A stretch of DNA of 7,699 nucleotides from Omnitrophica bacterium GWA2_41_15 (lineage in GTDB: Bacteria > Omnitrophota > Gorgyraeia > Gorgyraeales > Gorgyraeaceae): positions 1-7,699 of the forward strand of contig CAKKRB010000252.1 in the NCBI GenBank assembly GCA_919902485.1, written 5' to 3'. Below the pieces are notes generated by a model. That model was not told the origin of the DNA and searched no databases. It worked only from the letters and a program-made list of their open reading frames with translations. The first letter of the stretch is position 1; each line of letters starts with the position of its first letter. Below, in pieces: positions 1 through 6,569 of this stretch. The position numbers were made by a program, and so were the translations under genes.

Positions 1-401
1 AATATCACAGACGCATTTGCGTATTTTAAAAACATGACTTTTCTGCAGAAAAAATACCTGAATTCTATAAGTTTTGTTATAAATCTATTTGGCTTTTGAG
101 CCACAGGAACCTGTATGTTTAGGCCTATGGATGTACTCCCTGCCTTCTTTGCGCCTTTATTAGCCGCCTCCATTATGCCTGGGCCTGCTCCTGTAATTAT
201 GGCATAACCATCTTTGGCAAGTAAAAATGCAGCCTCTTCCGCCAATTTGTAATACTTATCGCTTGTCTTTGTCCTGGCAGAGCCAAATACAGTGACTGCA
301 GGGCCTATCTTGGCAAGTTCCTCAAACCCTTCCACAAACTCAGACATTATCCTGAATATTCTCCACGGGTCCTGAGTGGTAAAATCATCTTCTCTGAACA
401 T
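1..401 (-). CDS. LOG-family (TIGR00730-type) Rossmann-fold protein, 3' end outside window
   Basis: The first 133 codons are visible and the gene runs off the left edge. The start is the ATG at 401-399, preceded by a strong ribosome binding site (GGGAGGA) 4 nt upstream. The protein opens with a helical segment (DPWRIFRIMSEFVEGFEEL), then a first beta strand with VTVFGSARTK, then the nucleotide-binding stretch IITGAGPGIMEAANKGA and SIGLNI, followed by RYFFCRKVMFLKYA. This order matches the LOG / 'lysine decarboxylase-like' family. Characterised members are phosphoribohydrolases that release free base from nucleoside 5'-monophosphates, such as cytokinin ribotides. The diagnostic PGGxGTxxE motif would lie just beyond the visible end, so catalysis cannot be confirmed. 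The enzyme should be cytoplasmic. It lies 77 bp downstream of the M48 lipoprotein gene on the same strand and could be cotranscribed. No frameshift is visible. Confidence 0.9.
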   Translation of the reverse strand, partial: MFREDDFTTQDPWRIFRIMSEFVEGFEELAKIGPAVTVFGSARTKTSDKYYKLAEEAAFLLAKDGYAIITGAGPGIMEAANKGAKKAGSTSIGLNIQVPVAQKPNRFITKLIEFRYFFCRKVMFLKYANASVI

Positions 402-410
402 GAATCCTCC

Positions 411-433
411 CAAATTTTGTGAAACAAAATTTG
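411..433 (-). repeat. Perfect 10-bp inverted repeat fused to the LOG gene ribosome binding site
   Basis: The arms CAAATTTTGT (411-420) and ACAAAATTTG (424-433) are perfect reverse complements with a 3-nt loop. Read on the minus strand, the hairpin ends in AAATTTGGGAGG, so its last base pair touches the Shine-Dalgarno sequence of the LOG gene. A near copy sits in the same position before the PKD gene (6570-6590). The common core is GGATCAAATTT...TTCACAAA..TTTGGGAGG. It may act as an RNA hairpin affecting translation start, or it may be a dispersed palindromic repeat. Confidence 0.8.
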
Positions 434-434
434 A

Positions 435-474
435 TCCCGAGGCTCCATAATTCTTTCTACTATGAGCCGAGGGA
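435..474 (-). repeat. Imperfect hairpin in the M48-LOG intergenic gap
   Basis: TCCC (435-438) pairs with GGGA (471-474), GGCTC (441-445) with GAGCC (464-468), and ATA with TAT around an 11-nt loop. A GA/GA internal mismatch and one bulged C interrupt the stem. Read on the minus strand, it follows the M48 stop codon by a few bases. No T-run follows the 3' arm, so it is a poor intrinsic terminator. It may be an mRNA-stabilising or processing hairpin between two cotranscribed genes. Confidence 0.5.
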
Positions 475-478
475 CTTT

Positions 479-1264
479 TTATTCAACACCTTTATTCATA
501 TAATCGTTAAAATCTACTTCGCCTGCAAGTTCTTTCTTTACCATGCGGATACGGTCTGCCACATAAGGGTGCGAACGGTAACTTGTATAAGGCCTTATGG
601 GCGCATCCTTATCTGCCTGCTGAAGTTTTTTAAGAAGGCTTACAATTGCCCATGGGTCATAGCCTGCCTCTTTTAAATATTTGATTGCCAGCTTATCCGC
701 AAGCGCCTCGTCTTCCCTTGAATATGACATAATCAGCTGGGCAAATGCTGAATTAATGCGGCCTGCATCCTGCCTCCCAGCTCCTGAGACAGCCATTAAT
801 ATCATCAATATATCATAACCAACGCTGCCCTGAAGCCTTTTTATGGAATGTCTTGCTACCACGTGCGCTATCTCATGCGCAATAACTCCTGCAAGCTCGT
901 CATCGCTTGATACCTTGTCCACAAGGCCTTTAAAGACAAACACATATCCTCCTGGAAGCGCAAACGCATTTACATCGTCTTTATCTACTACCCTGAATGA
1001 GTATTTCACCTCTTTTCTGTCGCTCACAGCTGCTATTTTTTGGCCCACATTATTGACGCGCTCTGTCATCAACGGGTCAGGATCCAATTTTATCTCCTTA
1101 CTCTTTTCAATGCTCTGGGCAATGCTTTTCCCGATATTCACTTCCTTCTGGGTATCTACAAAAATAATATCTTCCTTGCCTGTTGCGATATTATATTCCC
1201 GCGTCGCGCAGCCAGATAAAAAACTTCCCAAGAATACTATAGATACTATCATCATGCTCTTCAT
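479..1264 (-). CDS. M48-family metalloprotease lipoprotein
   Basis: A 261-residue zinc metallopeptidase. Residues 1-18 form a lipoprotein signal with lipobox LSGC, giving lipid-modified Cys19. The +2 residue is Ala, which by the usual rule favours the outer membrane over inner-membrane retention. The zinc motif HEIAH is at 130-134 (ligands His130 and His134, catalytic Glu131). The third ligand is probably Glu186 in SREDEALAD. The family-typical NAFALPGGYVFVFKGL (about 99-114) precedes it. Members such as E. coli BepA and LoiP degrade misfolded outer-membrane proteins, so envelope quality control is the likely role. This protein has no TPR domain, unlike BepA, so it resembles the short LoiP-like group. 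The upstream neighbour is the redox fusion gene, beyond two palindromic elements. The start at 1264 keeps a Lys in the signal n-region; it has no obvious ribosome binding site. Met4 or Met5 are alternative starts. Confidence 0.93.
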   Translation of the reverse strand: MKSMMIVSIVFLGSFLSGCATREYNIATGKEDIIFVDTQKEVNIGKSIAQSIEKSKEIKLDPDPLMTERVNNVGQKIAAVSDRKEVKYSFRVVDKDDVNAFALPGGYVFVFKGLVDKVSSDDELAGVIAHEIAHVVARHSIKRLQGSVGYDILMILMAVSGAGRQDAGRINSAFAQLIMSYSREDEALADKLAIKYLKEAGYDPWAIVSLLKKLQQADKDAPIRPYTSYRSHPYVADRIRMVKKELAGEVDFNDYMNKGVE

Positions 1265-1272
1265 ACAGAATC

Positions 1273-1301
1273 AGTTTATTCTAAAATCTACTTCACGTCA
1301 A
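1273..1301 (-). promoter_or_regulatory. Candidate sigma70 promoter for the M48 gene
   Basis: On the minus strand, TTGACG (1301-1296, 5 of 6 to the -35 consensus) is followed after 17 nt by TAAACT (1278-1273, 4 of 6 to the -10 consensus). The predicted transcription start would fall about 2 nt before the ATG at 1264. This implies a leaderless or nearly leaderless mRNA and fits the absence of a ribosome binding site. The call rests on motif matching only. Confidence 0.4.
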
Positions 1302-1320
1302 ATATATTTTAATATACTTA

Positions 1321-1525
1321 GCTGAGCCAGTCTGGAGTCGTTCGGCACTGAAATAGTTTCGCCGCGCGCTACGGTTTACAGCTCGAAAATTTTGCGGAAT
1401 TCTCACCTTTGGGAGACGAGAGTCAGTTCCGCAATTTTCTCACTGTAATCCCTTACGCACTTAGTATAGAAGATCTATTGTGCCGAAACTTTTCTGAGGT
1501 GCCTCAGACTCCAGGCTGGCTCAGC
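1321..1525. repeat. 205-bp nested inverted-repeat element A (MITE-like or structured RNA)
   Basis: The ends GCTGAGCCAGTCTGGAGTC (1321-1339) and GACTCCAGGCTGGCTCAGC (1507-1525) are inverted repeats matching at 18 of 19 positions. Inside, TTCGGCAC (1341-1348) pairs with GTGCCGAA (1480-1487). A central near-palindrome pairs GAAAATTTTGCGGAA (1385-1399) with TTCCGCAATTTTCTC (1427-1441). A small side hairpin, TGAGG/CCTCA, lies at 1495-1506 between the inner and outer right arms. No reading frame in it resembles a protein. No clear target-site duplication is visible at its borders. It fills most of the gap between the M48 promoter and element B. Confidence 0.75.
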
Positions 1526-1545
1526 AAAATATGTTGAGCTTTAAT

Positions 1546-1743
1546 CTTTCTGTCTGGTAGGCCTGAGAAAAGCGTTGTTTCTTCGAGCTGGCATGGTGCC
1601 CTGCCGCGTTAATTCACAAAACGAGTATGACTTGTTTTGTGAATTAACGGCATCTGCGGCAGGGCGAGCGAGAAGAAACACCGAGCGAAGGCTGTCACGC
1701 TGGGACAGCCGAGCGTCTTTTCGAAGGTCTGCCAGACAGAAAG
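1546..1743. repeat. 198-bp nested inverted-repeat element B (MITE-like or structured RNA)
   Basis: The outer arms CTTTCTGTCTGG (1546-1557) and CCAGACAGAAAG (1732-1743) are perfect inverted repeats and continue imperfectly inward (GAAAAG 1567-1572 against CTTTTC 1717-1722). Nested within are GTTTCTTC (1577-1584) with GAAGAAAC (1672-1679), GCCCTGCCGC (1598-1607) with GCGGCAGGGC (1656-1665), and a perfect 15-bp pair, GTTAATTCACAAAAC (1608-1622) with GTTTTGTGAATTAAC (1634-1648), around an 11-nt loop. A side hairpin GGCTGTC/GACAGCC sits at 1690-1710. Its layout mirrors element A: outer arms, right-hand side hairpin, inner arms, central palindrome. It starts 14 bp beyond the stop codon of the redox fusion gene and could also form that transcript's 3' structure. 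Confidence 0.8.
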
Positions 1744-1757
1744 AGCAAAAAATTTTA

Positions 1758-3878
1758 TTATTTGAACATCACAAGAACTGCGGCGAGGACGAAAAACAGG
1801 GCTGCTGTGGAGAGTTTTACAAAGCCAAAATGCTTTTGCATAAATTTGGCAAAAGCGTTTGAGGTAGCGCCAAAAAGACCCAGGATAAGAACTATAAGTA
1901 ACGGCGTTATGAAAGCCAGGTTATAGATCAAAAGATATATTAAAGCTGGTATATGCTTATCCTGCATTCTAAGGACATACGCGATTGTAGGCAGATATAC
2001 CTGGCCCGTGCATATGGATTCCAGTATAGAAATCATGAAGCCTGCTGTAAGCGCAATCCAGGCTATTTTCAGCAAGGCCTTTCTTTCGCTCACCTTATCT
2101 TTTCTGAAATCAGCACCTATGACAGCGTGGATTCTATTCTTTATTGACTGCGGCAATTGCAGTATGCTTGCCTTTGCATCATGGGTTTTCCTGAACTTAA
2201 AATAATCCACAATGCTGAATATACCGAGTATAAAAGCAAGGCTCCCTATTATAATGTTAATCGCAAGGGCCATGTAACTGAAAGCGCTCATTGACCTCAG
2301 GAATTTAAATATGCCGAGGCCTATCAGAAAATACGCTATAAAAACAGCTATTGTAAAAAAAGTGCCTGCAAATACCATTTCGCGTTTTCTGTATCCCGCG
2401 AAAGTCAGAAACGATATAAAAAATACTATGGTAGTAAAGGCGCAGGGGTTTATGCCGTCTAGAAATCCCGCAGTCCCGACTGTAAACGCGCTGAATGAAG
2501 CAAACCTCGAAAGTATAAGCGAATCTGCAGCGCCAGGCGGCTGATACGCAACAACATCCGCTTTTATAAGTTTGCTTTCTTCTGCGCTGGCTGGCTCTGA
2601 AAGCGCCTTTTCTATTGTCTTGTCCAGGCCGGTCCTTATCTTTTCTTCTCCCATAAGAACATGTCTTGAAACTATTATCTCAGGCACATACCCGCCTTCT
2701 GCGCCGTAAAGCTTCTCAAGCCTGACCATCTGGCCATAATTCCTGGAAATGCCTATATCGTATTTTTCTACAACTATTTTATCTCCGTATTTTCTTTCAA
2801 TGCCAGGAAGTATATCCCTGTCTACTATCATACAGGACCTGCAGCCTATAGCGTAAAAAACAATTACCCTTAGCGGCTTACCTGCTATCATCCTGTTATC
2901 CGCTTCTTTCAAAACAGGCCTTGGCTCTTCATTAACATTTCTTGTTACTAAAGCAGTCTCCACTTTATGTTTTTTAGCATTAGGCATTTTGGCAGCAAGC
3001 CTAGCCATAACATTCTGGCTGTCGTATTTTGCGTCAAGCCTGGTAGATTGCCACTCGTAAGAAGAAATTCCGCCCTCGCTCTCTATTTCCAGATCCAGTC
3101 TGCCGACTTTTCTGGCATGATACCCGCTTGGCATTATAATTGTATTTCCTATTTTCGCAGGCTCCTGCGTCTCAGAGTCCCAATGCCCGCTTAATATTAC
3201 ATCTATTCCGCTCACAGCATTTGCAAGATCCGTAGAATACGGTACGCCTATATGGCCTAATACTATAACCAAATCCACATGGCCCCGTATTGCTTCAACG
3301 CTCCTAGCCGCCATTTCTTTATTCGGCACCACATCCAGGTTCTTGGAATTAATGACGTAACGCTCATTTGTAACTCCAATTATGCCGACCTTGAGGCCAT
3401 TTTTCATTGTCTTTATGATATATGGCTTAAAGAACAGCTCGTTTTTTAATTTATAGACTATATTCGACGATATAAGCGGAAACTTAAGATTCTGGGATTT
3501 CTCCTGTAAAAATTTTTCTCCCAGTATCAGGTCGCTCTCGCCCACATTCATGGCATCATATCCCATCATGTCCATTGCCTTCAGGGATATAAAAGCATTG
3601 TAAGTTATTGCCTGCCTGGTAAACTCAGGATTAAATAATGGCAGGACATCGCCTACATCCAGAAGAAGTATTTCATCTATATCTTTTCTAACCTCATTGA
3701 CATAATTAAACCTTCTCTGGAGGCCTCCGAAATCATCCTTCGGACAATGACAATTTTCCAATTCCCCTCTTGCATCGCCTGTAAATACAATGGTAAGTTT
3801 TTTCGTCTCAGCAAAGCAAGGCTGGGCAAACGAAACCAAGAATGCTAAAAATATTGAGGTTAAAATTATCTTTTTCAT
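1758..3878 (-). CDS. Metallophosphatase-like / thioredoxin-like / CcdA-DsbD membrane fusion protein
   Basis: A 706-residue three-module protein. Residues 1-23 are a signal peptide (probable cleavage after CFA). Residues about 27-280 resemble the UshA/5'-nucleotidase metallophosphatase fold (FTGDARGEL, LLLDVGD, VLGHIG, ILSGHWD), with a CHC motif at 43-45. Several usual metal ligands are replaced (Arg37, Glu114, Ser115, Asp234). Residues about 335-425 form a thioredoxin/glutaredoxin-like domain with CRSC (346-349) and a likely cis-Pro at 399. Residues about 455-706 hold six hydrophobic segments with the CcdA/DsbD-type cysteines Cys479 (GINPC) and Cys623 (CTGQVYLP). In that family such a pair carries electrons from cytoplasmic thioredoxin across the inner membrane. 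Inference: the two N-terminal domains are periplasmic and receive reducing equivalents from the membrane domain. The physiological target is unknown. The start ATG has no ribosome binding site but lies just after an extended -10. A terminator separates it from the upstream PKD gene. Confidence 0.9.
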   Translation of the reverse strand: MKKIILTSIFLAFLVSFAQPCFAETKKLTIVFTGDARGELENCHCPKDDFGGLQRRFNYVNEVRKDIDEILLLDVGDVLPLFNPEFTRQAITYNAFISLKAMDMMGYDAMNVGESDLILGEKFLQEKSQNLKFPLISSNIVYKLKNELFFKPYIIKTMKNGLKVGIIGVTNERYVINSKNLDVVPNKEMAARSVEAIRGHVDLVIVLGHIGVPYSTDLANAVSGIDVILSGHWDSETQEPAKIGNTIIMPSGYHARKVGRLDLEIESEGGISSYEWQSTRLDAKYDSQNVMARLAAKMPNAKKHKVETALVTRNVNEEPRPVLKEADNRMIAGKPLRVIVFYAIGCRSCMIVDRDILPGIERKYGDKIVVEKYDIGISRNYGQMVRLEKLYGAEGGYVPEIIVSRHVLMGEEKIRTGLDKTIEKALSEPASAEESKLIKADVVAYQPPGAADSLILSRFASFSAFTVGTAGFLDGINPCAFTTIVFFISFLTFAGYRKREMVFAGTFFTIAVFIAYFLIGLGIFKFLRSMSAFSYMALAINIIIGSLAFILGIFSIVDYFKFRKTHDAKASILQLPQSIKNRIHAVIGADFRKDKVSERKALLKIAWIALTAGFMISILESICTGQVYLPTIAYVLRMQDKHIPALIYLLIYNLAFITPLLIVLILGLFGATSNAFAKFMQKHFGFVKLSTAALFFVLAAVLVMFK

Positions 3879-3887
3879 ATTTTTAAA

Positions 3888-3897
3888 AGTATATCAC
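3888..3897 (-). promoter_or_regulatory. Extended -10 promoter for the redox fusion gene
   Basis: The minus strand reads TGA-TATACT: an extended -10 TGn motif (3896-3894) followed by a hexamer with 5 of 6 consensus bases (3893-3888). A 5-of-6 match to the -35, TTGTCA (3914-3909), lies only 15 nt upstream, inside the terminator stem-loop, so any -35 contact is probably weak. The predicted transcription start is about 3 nt before the ATG at 3878, implying a nearly leaderless mRNA. Confidence 0.45.
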
Positions 3898-3944
3898 AAA
3901 AAAGGCCCTGACAAAACATTTTTTTAAAGTTTTGAACAGGGCCT
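3898..3944 (-). terminator. Rho-independent terminator of the PKD gene
   Basis: On the minus strand, AGGCCCTG (3944-3937) pairs perfectly with CAGGGCCT (3910-3903). Inner CAAAAC/GTTTTG pairing extends the hairpin, and TTTTTT (3903-3898) follows it. This is a textbook intrinsic terminator, about 50 bp beyond the PKD stop codon and directly before the next gene's -10 element. Confidence 0.88.
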
Positions 3945-3957
3945 CTCTCCCATGCCA

Positions 3958-3986
3958 GTAGGGAACGGTTTCAAACCGTTCCCTAC
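3958..3986. repeat. 29-bp REP-like palindrome, copy 1
   Basis: Perfect 14-bp arms, GTAGGGAACGGTTT and AAACCGTTCCCTAC, surround a single central C. It lies 7 bp beyond the PKD gene stop, ahead of the terminator. Copy 3 (7331-7359) differs only at the centre. Copy 2 (7027-7055) is a sequence variant of the same length. Such short dispersed palindromes are typical of REP-like sequences, which are often mobilised by RAYT-type transposases. No such transposase is in this window. Confidence 0.85.
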
Positions 3987-3993
3987 GTTAATA

Positions 3994-6558
3994 TTACATT
4001 ACCTCTATCTTAGAGACAGGCTGCTCGTGCACAGTTGCCATAAGATTGGCTGTTGATGAATTGCCTTCAACGCCGGAGTCATCTGTAACCACCAGGCTCA
4101 CTTTGTAAACTCCAAGTTTTTTATAAGCATGCTTTACTTTCACGCCTTCAGCTGTTTCCCCATCTCCAAAATCCCACCTGTATGTCAATTTATCTCCATC
4201 CAGGTCACTAGATTTGGAGCCATCAAATTCAATTTCGTCATTTACGCAGGCTATCAGATTCGGACCTGTAGCTGCCGTAGGAGGCGTATTAACCTTTATA
4301 TAATGAGACTCGACAGCTGATGAACATTCTGTTTTCTTGTCATCGTCAACAACAAGCGTAGTCTTATAAAGCCCGCCCTTTGAATAACTATGTTTTACCA
4401 GATTTCCGCTTCCGCTTGTCCCATCTCCAAAATCCCATGTGTAGCCAAGCTTGTCTCCGTCAAGGTCTGTTGAAGCAGAGCTGTCAAAATTCACAGCCTG
4501 TCCGACCGAAGCTGTATCCTTGGAAACAATAACTGGCTTTGGAGTGGTGTTAACGCTCACTAAGACCTTATCCGCGGAGCTGGAACAATCTGTCTTAGTA
4601 TTGTCGTCCACTGTAAGCGTTGCCTGATACACCCCGCCTTTTGTATATTCATGAGAAACTGTTTTTCCTTCTGCCTTTTCCCCATCTCCAAAATCCCATG
4701 AATAACTGAGGCTGTCTCCGTCATTATCAATTGACTTTGAAGCGTCAAAATCAGCCTTATCGCCGGTGCATATTTTAATATCACTGCCTGCATCAGCTAT
4801 AGGAGCTCTGTTTAATATAACAGTCCTGGTGGAAACTGACTTATCGCATTTTGTATCTGTATTATCAGTCACTGTAAGCTTAGCGATATATTCTCCGCCT
4901 TTTGCATAGGTATGATTTACCGCTTTGCCTTCGGCTGTTTCTCCGTCTCCAAAATCCCAGGCATATGAAAGCTTATTCCCGTCTGAATCCTTTGAGCCTG
5001 AGCCATCAAAAGCAACTTCCAGGGGTTCATTAGGATTTATTTTGCATAAAAATACATCTTTTCCCGTGTTAGCAACAGGAGGAGTGTTAACCCCTACCTT
5101 TAATTTATCAATGCCTGTATCGCATATGGTTCCGGAATCATCCAGCACTGTCAGCACAACCTGATAGTTTCCGCCTTTTTCATATTTATGCTTCACATTT
5201 ATGCCTTCTGCTGTCTGGCCGTCCCCAAAATCCCATCTGTAAGTAAGCTTATCATCAGGGCTGTCTGTTGTCTGGGAAGCGTCAAAAGAAATCTCTTCAT
5301 TTAAACATGACACATCAGGGCCGTCAGCAATAGCGCATGGCGACTGGTTTACCTTTACCATCTGCTGCGTGTCTGCGGTGTTGCATTTTGCGTCTGAAGC
5401 GTCTTTTACTGTCAACTTAACAAGATATTTTCCAGAATCCTTATAGGTATGCATTATTCTCATATCTGTGCTTGTAGTCCCGTCGCCGAAATCCCAGAAA
5501 TACGTCAGTTTACCATTATCAGCCGCATAGGATTTCGAGCCATCAAATGTAAAGGTATTGCATGAAAGAGGTTGGCTTGGCATAGGAGCCTCTTTTGGCT
5601 TTTCAACAAAAACCAGTTTAGGGCCTGCTGTGCCAGGAGTAAAGAATATAGGTATTGACCTACCCTTGTCTGTTAAAATAGTAAATGCCATATTGCCCTG
5701 CTTCTGCCTGTCCTTTGTTATTTCATAAACCCATCTTTTGCCTGCATCCTGGCTAGGGACTTCAATCTCTGTGCTTGCCCACACACCTGTCTCAGAACCT
5801 TTTATCCTGAAATCCCTGGAAGCGCTTATAAGGTCTATGCTTCCGCCTGTAGGATCCAAATCGTAGTTATATTCAAAAATCTTATTTGAGCCAGAAGGTA
5901 TTTCCGGATAAAAAGCCATTTTTGCACCGCGGTTTTCTGCTAATCTTATTCTAGGCGCAAAACTGAAAGCCTCTAACGTATCAGGAGAGATGTCTAATGA
6001 AAAAAGATTATTATCATTGCCTGAAACACCTTCTATGATTATCTTGAAATACCTGTAGCCATCTATTTTTTCGCCTTTTGAAGCGTCAATAGGGTCAAAG
6101 CTATAAAGCTTTTTGTCATACTGCTCATCATTGCCAAATGTCTTTTCAGCTAAGAGGTCTCCTTCGTAAGGATTAGGGGGATTCATATCTTCTTCATCTC
6201 TAAGCACATGAGTCTCATCTGCTTCCAGAAGCGAAGTATACGCTTTCTTTCCGCCTAAAATAGAAAACTTTGTGGTTGTATCCCACTGGCCGTCTTTTTC
6301 ATCTATTGCGCCGCCTACATCAGGATCATAAATACCTATCTTGATGTCACCCTTGTAGGTGTCAGGAACCTTGACAAATACTACCAAAGGCTCGGTTTTC
6401 ATTGCACCGTATGTTTTTTGGCCATCTTTTCCAAATACATAAAGATACTTAACATTGCTCTGGTATCCTGGAACTTGGTAGCACAATCCCTGTCCTGCTA
6501 ATACAAATGAGCAAAATACTATAGCTGTAACTACCAAAAATAATAGTTTTCTGTGCAT
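3994..6558 (-). CDS. Secreted protein with six C-terminal PKD domains
   Basis: An 854-residue exported protein. Residues 1-21 form a signal peptide (Arg-Lys, then a hydrophobic core ending VLA). Residues about 27-320 are a single unrepeated region (KYLYVFGKDGQ, YDPDVGGAIDEKDGQWD, NLFSLDISPDT) that I recall from OmpA-associated envelope proteins but cannot name. Residues about 333-854 hold six PKD (Ig-like) domains, each with WDFGDG, at 355, 442, 534, 621, 708 and 795 (period 87, one of 92). PKD domains usually serve in adhesion or in contacts with polysaccharide or protein. No catalytic domain, OmpA domain, LPXTG motif or membrane anchor follows. I chose the ATG at 6558 because GGGAGG lies 6 nt upstream. 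An in-frame TTG at 6585 would start inside the leader hairpin and spoil the signal peptide. The gene has its own consensus promoter and terminator and is probably monocistronic. Confidence 0.9.
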   Translation of the reverse strand: MHRKLLFLVVTAIVFCSFVLAGQGLCYQVPGYQSNVKYLYVFGKDGQKTYGAMKTEPLVVFVKVPDTYKGDIKIGIYDPDVGGAIDEKDGQWDTTTKFSILGGKKAYTSLLEADETHVLRDEEDMNPPNPYEGDLLAEKTFGNDEQYDKKLYSFDPIDASKGEKIDGYRYFKIIIEGVSGNDNNLFSLDISPDTLEAFSFAPRIRLAENRGAKMAFYPEIPSGSNKIFEYNYDLDPTGGSIDLISASRDFRIKGSETGVWASTEIEVPSQDAGKRWVYEITKDRQKQGNMAFTILTDKGRSIPIFFTPGTAGPKLVFVEKPKEAPMPSQPLSCNTFTFDGSKSYAADNGKLTYFWDFGDGTTSTDMRIMHTYKDSGKYLVKLTVKDASDAKCNTADTQQMVKVNQSPCAIADGPDVSCLNEEISFDASQTTDSPDDKLTYRWDFGDGQTAEGINVKHKYEKGGNYQVVLTVLDDSGTICDTGIDKLKVGVNTPPVANTGKDVFLCKINPNEPLEVAFDGSGSKDSDGNKLSYAWDFGDGETAEGKAVNHTYAKGGEYIAKLTVTDNTDTKCDKSVSTRTVILNRAPIADAGSDIKICTGDKADFDASKSIDNDGDSLSYSWDFGDGEKAEGKTVSHEYTKGGVYQATLTVDDNTKTDCSSSADKVLVSVNTTPKPVIVSKDTASVGQAVNFDSSASTDLDGDKLGYTWDFGDGTSGSGNLVKHSYSKGGLYKTTLVVDDDKKTECSSAVESHYIKVNTPPTAATGPNLIACVNDEIEFDGSKSSDLDGDKLTYRWDFGDGETAEGVKVKHAYKKLGVYKVSLVVTDDSGVEGNSSTANLMATVHEQPVSKIEVM
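4000..5562 (-). repeat. Six tandem PKD-domain coding units (about 261 bp each)
   Basis: The WDFGDG codons begin (minus strand) at 5496, 5235, 4959, 4698, 4437 and 4176, so the unit length is 261, 276, 261, 261 and 261 bp. Units 2, 3, 4 and 6 are closest (GDG, then TAEG or KAEG, then xxVxHxY). This points to tandem duplication within the gene, and copy number may vary between strains or be misassembled. Confidence 0.9.
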
Positions 6559-6569
6559 TACGCACCTCC

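Noticed and set aside
843..1325. Plus-strand open frame of 160 codons opposite the M48 gene
   Set aside because: It is antisense to the HEXXH protease and has a low-complexity Ser/Thr-rich translation typical of a shadow frame.
1311..1545. Target-site duplications flanking elements A and B
   Set aside because: I compared the flanking bases and found no convincing short direct repeat, so a transposon origin stays unproven.
1575..1862. Plus-strand open frame across element B and the end of the redox fusion gene
   Set aside because: It spans palindromic DNA and the antisense of a membrane-protein gene. Its Arg-rich translation matches no family I know.
1758..3878. A lipoprotein signal at Cys21 of the redox fusion protein
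   Set aside because: The residues before Cys21 (AQP) do not fit a lipobox, and CFA-E gives a reasonable signal peptidase I site.
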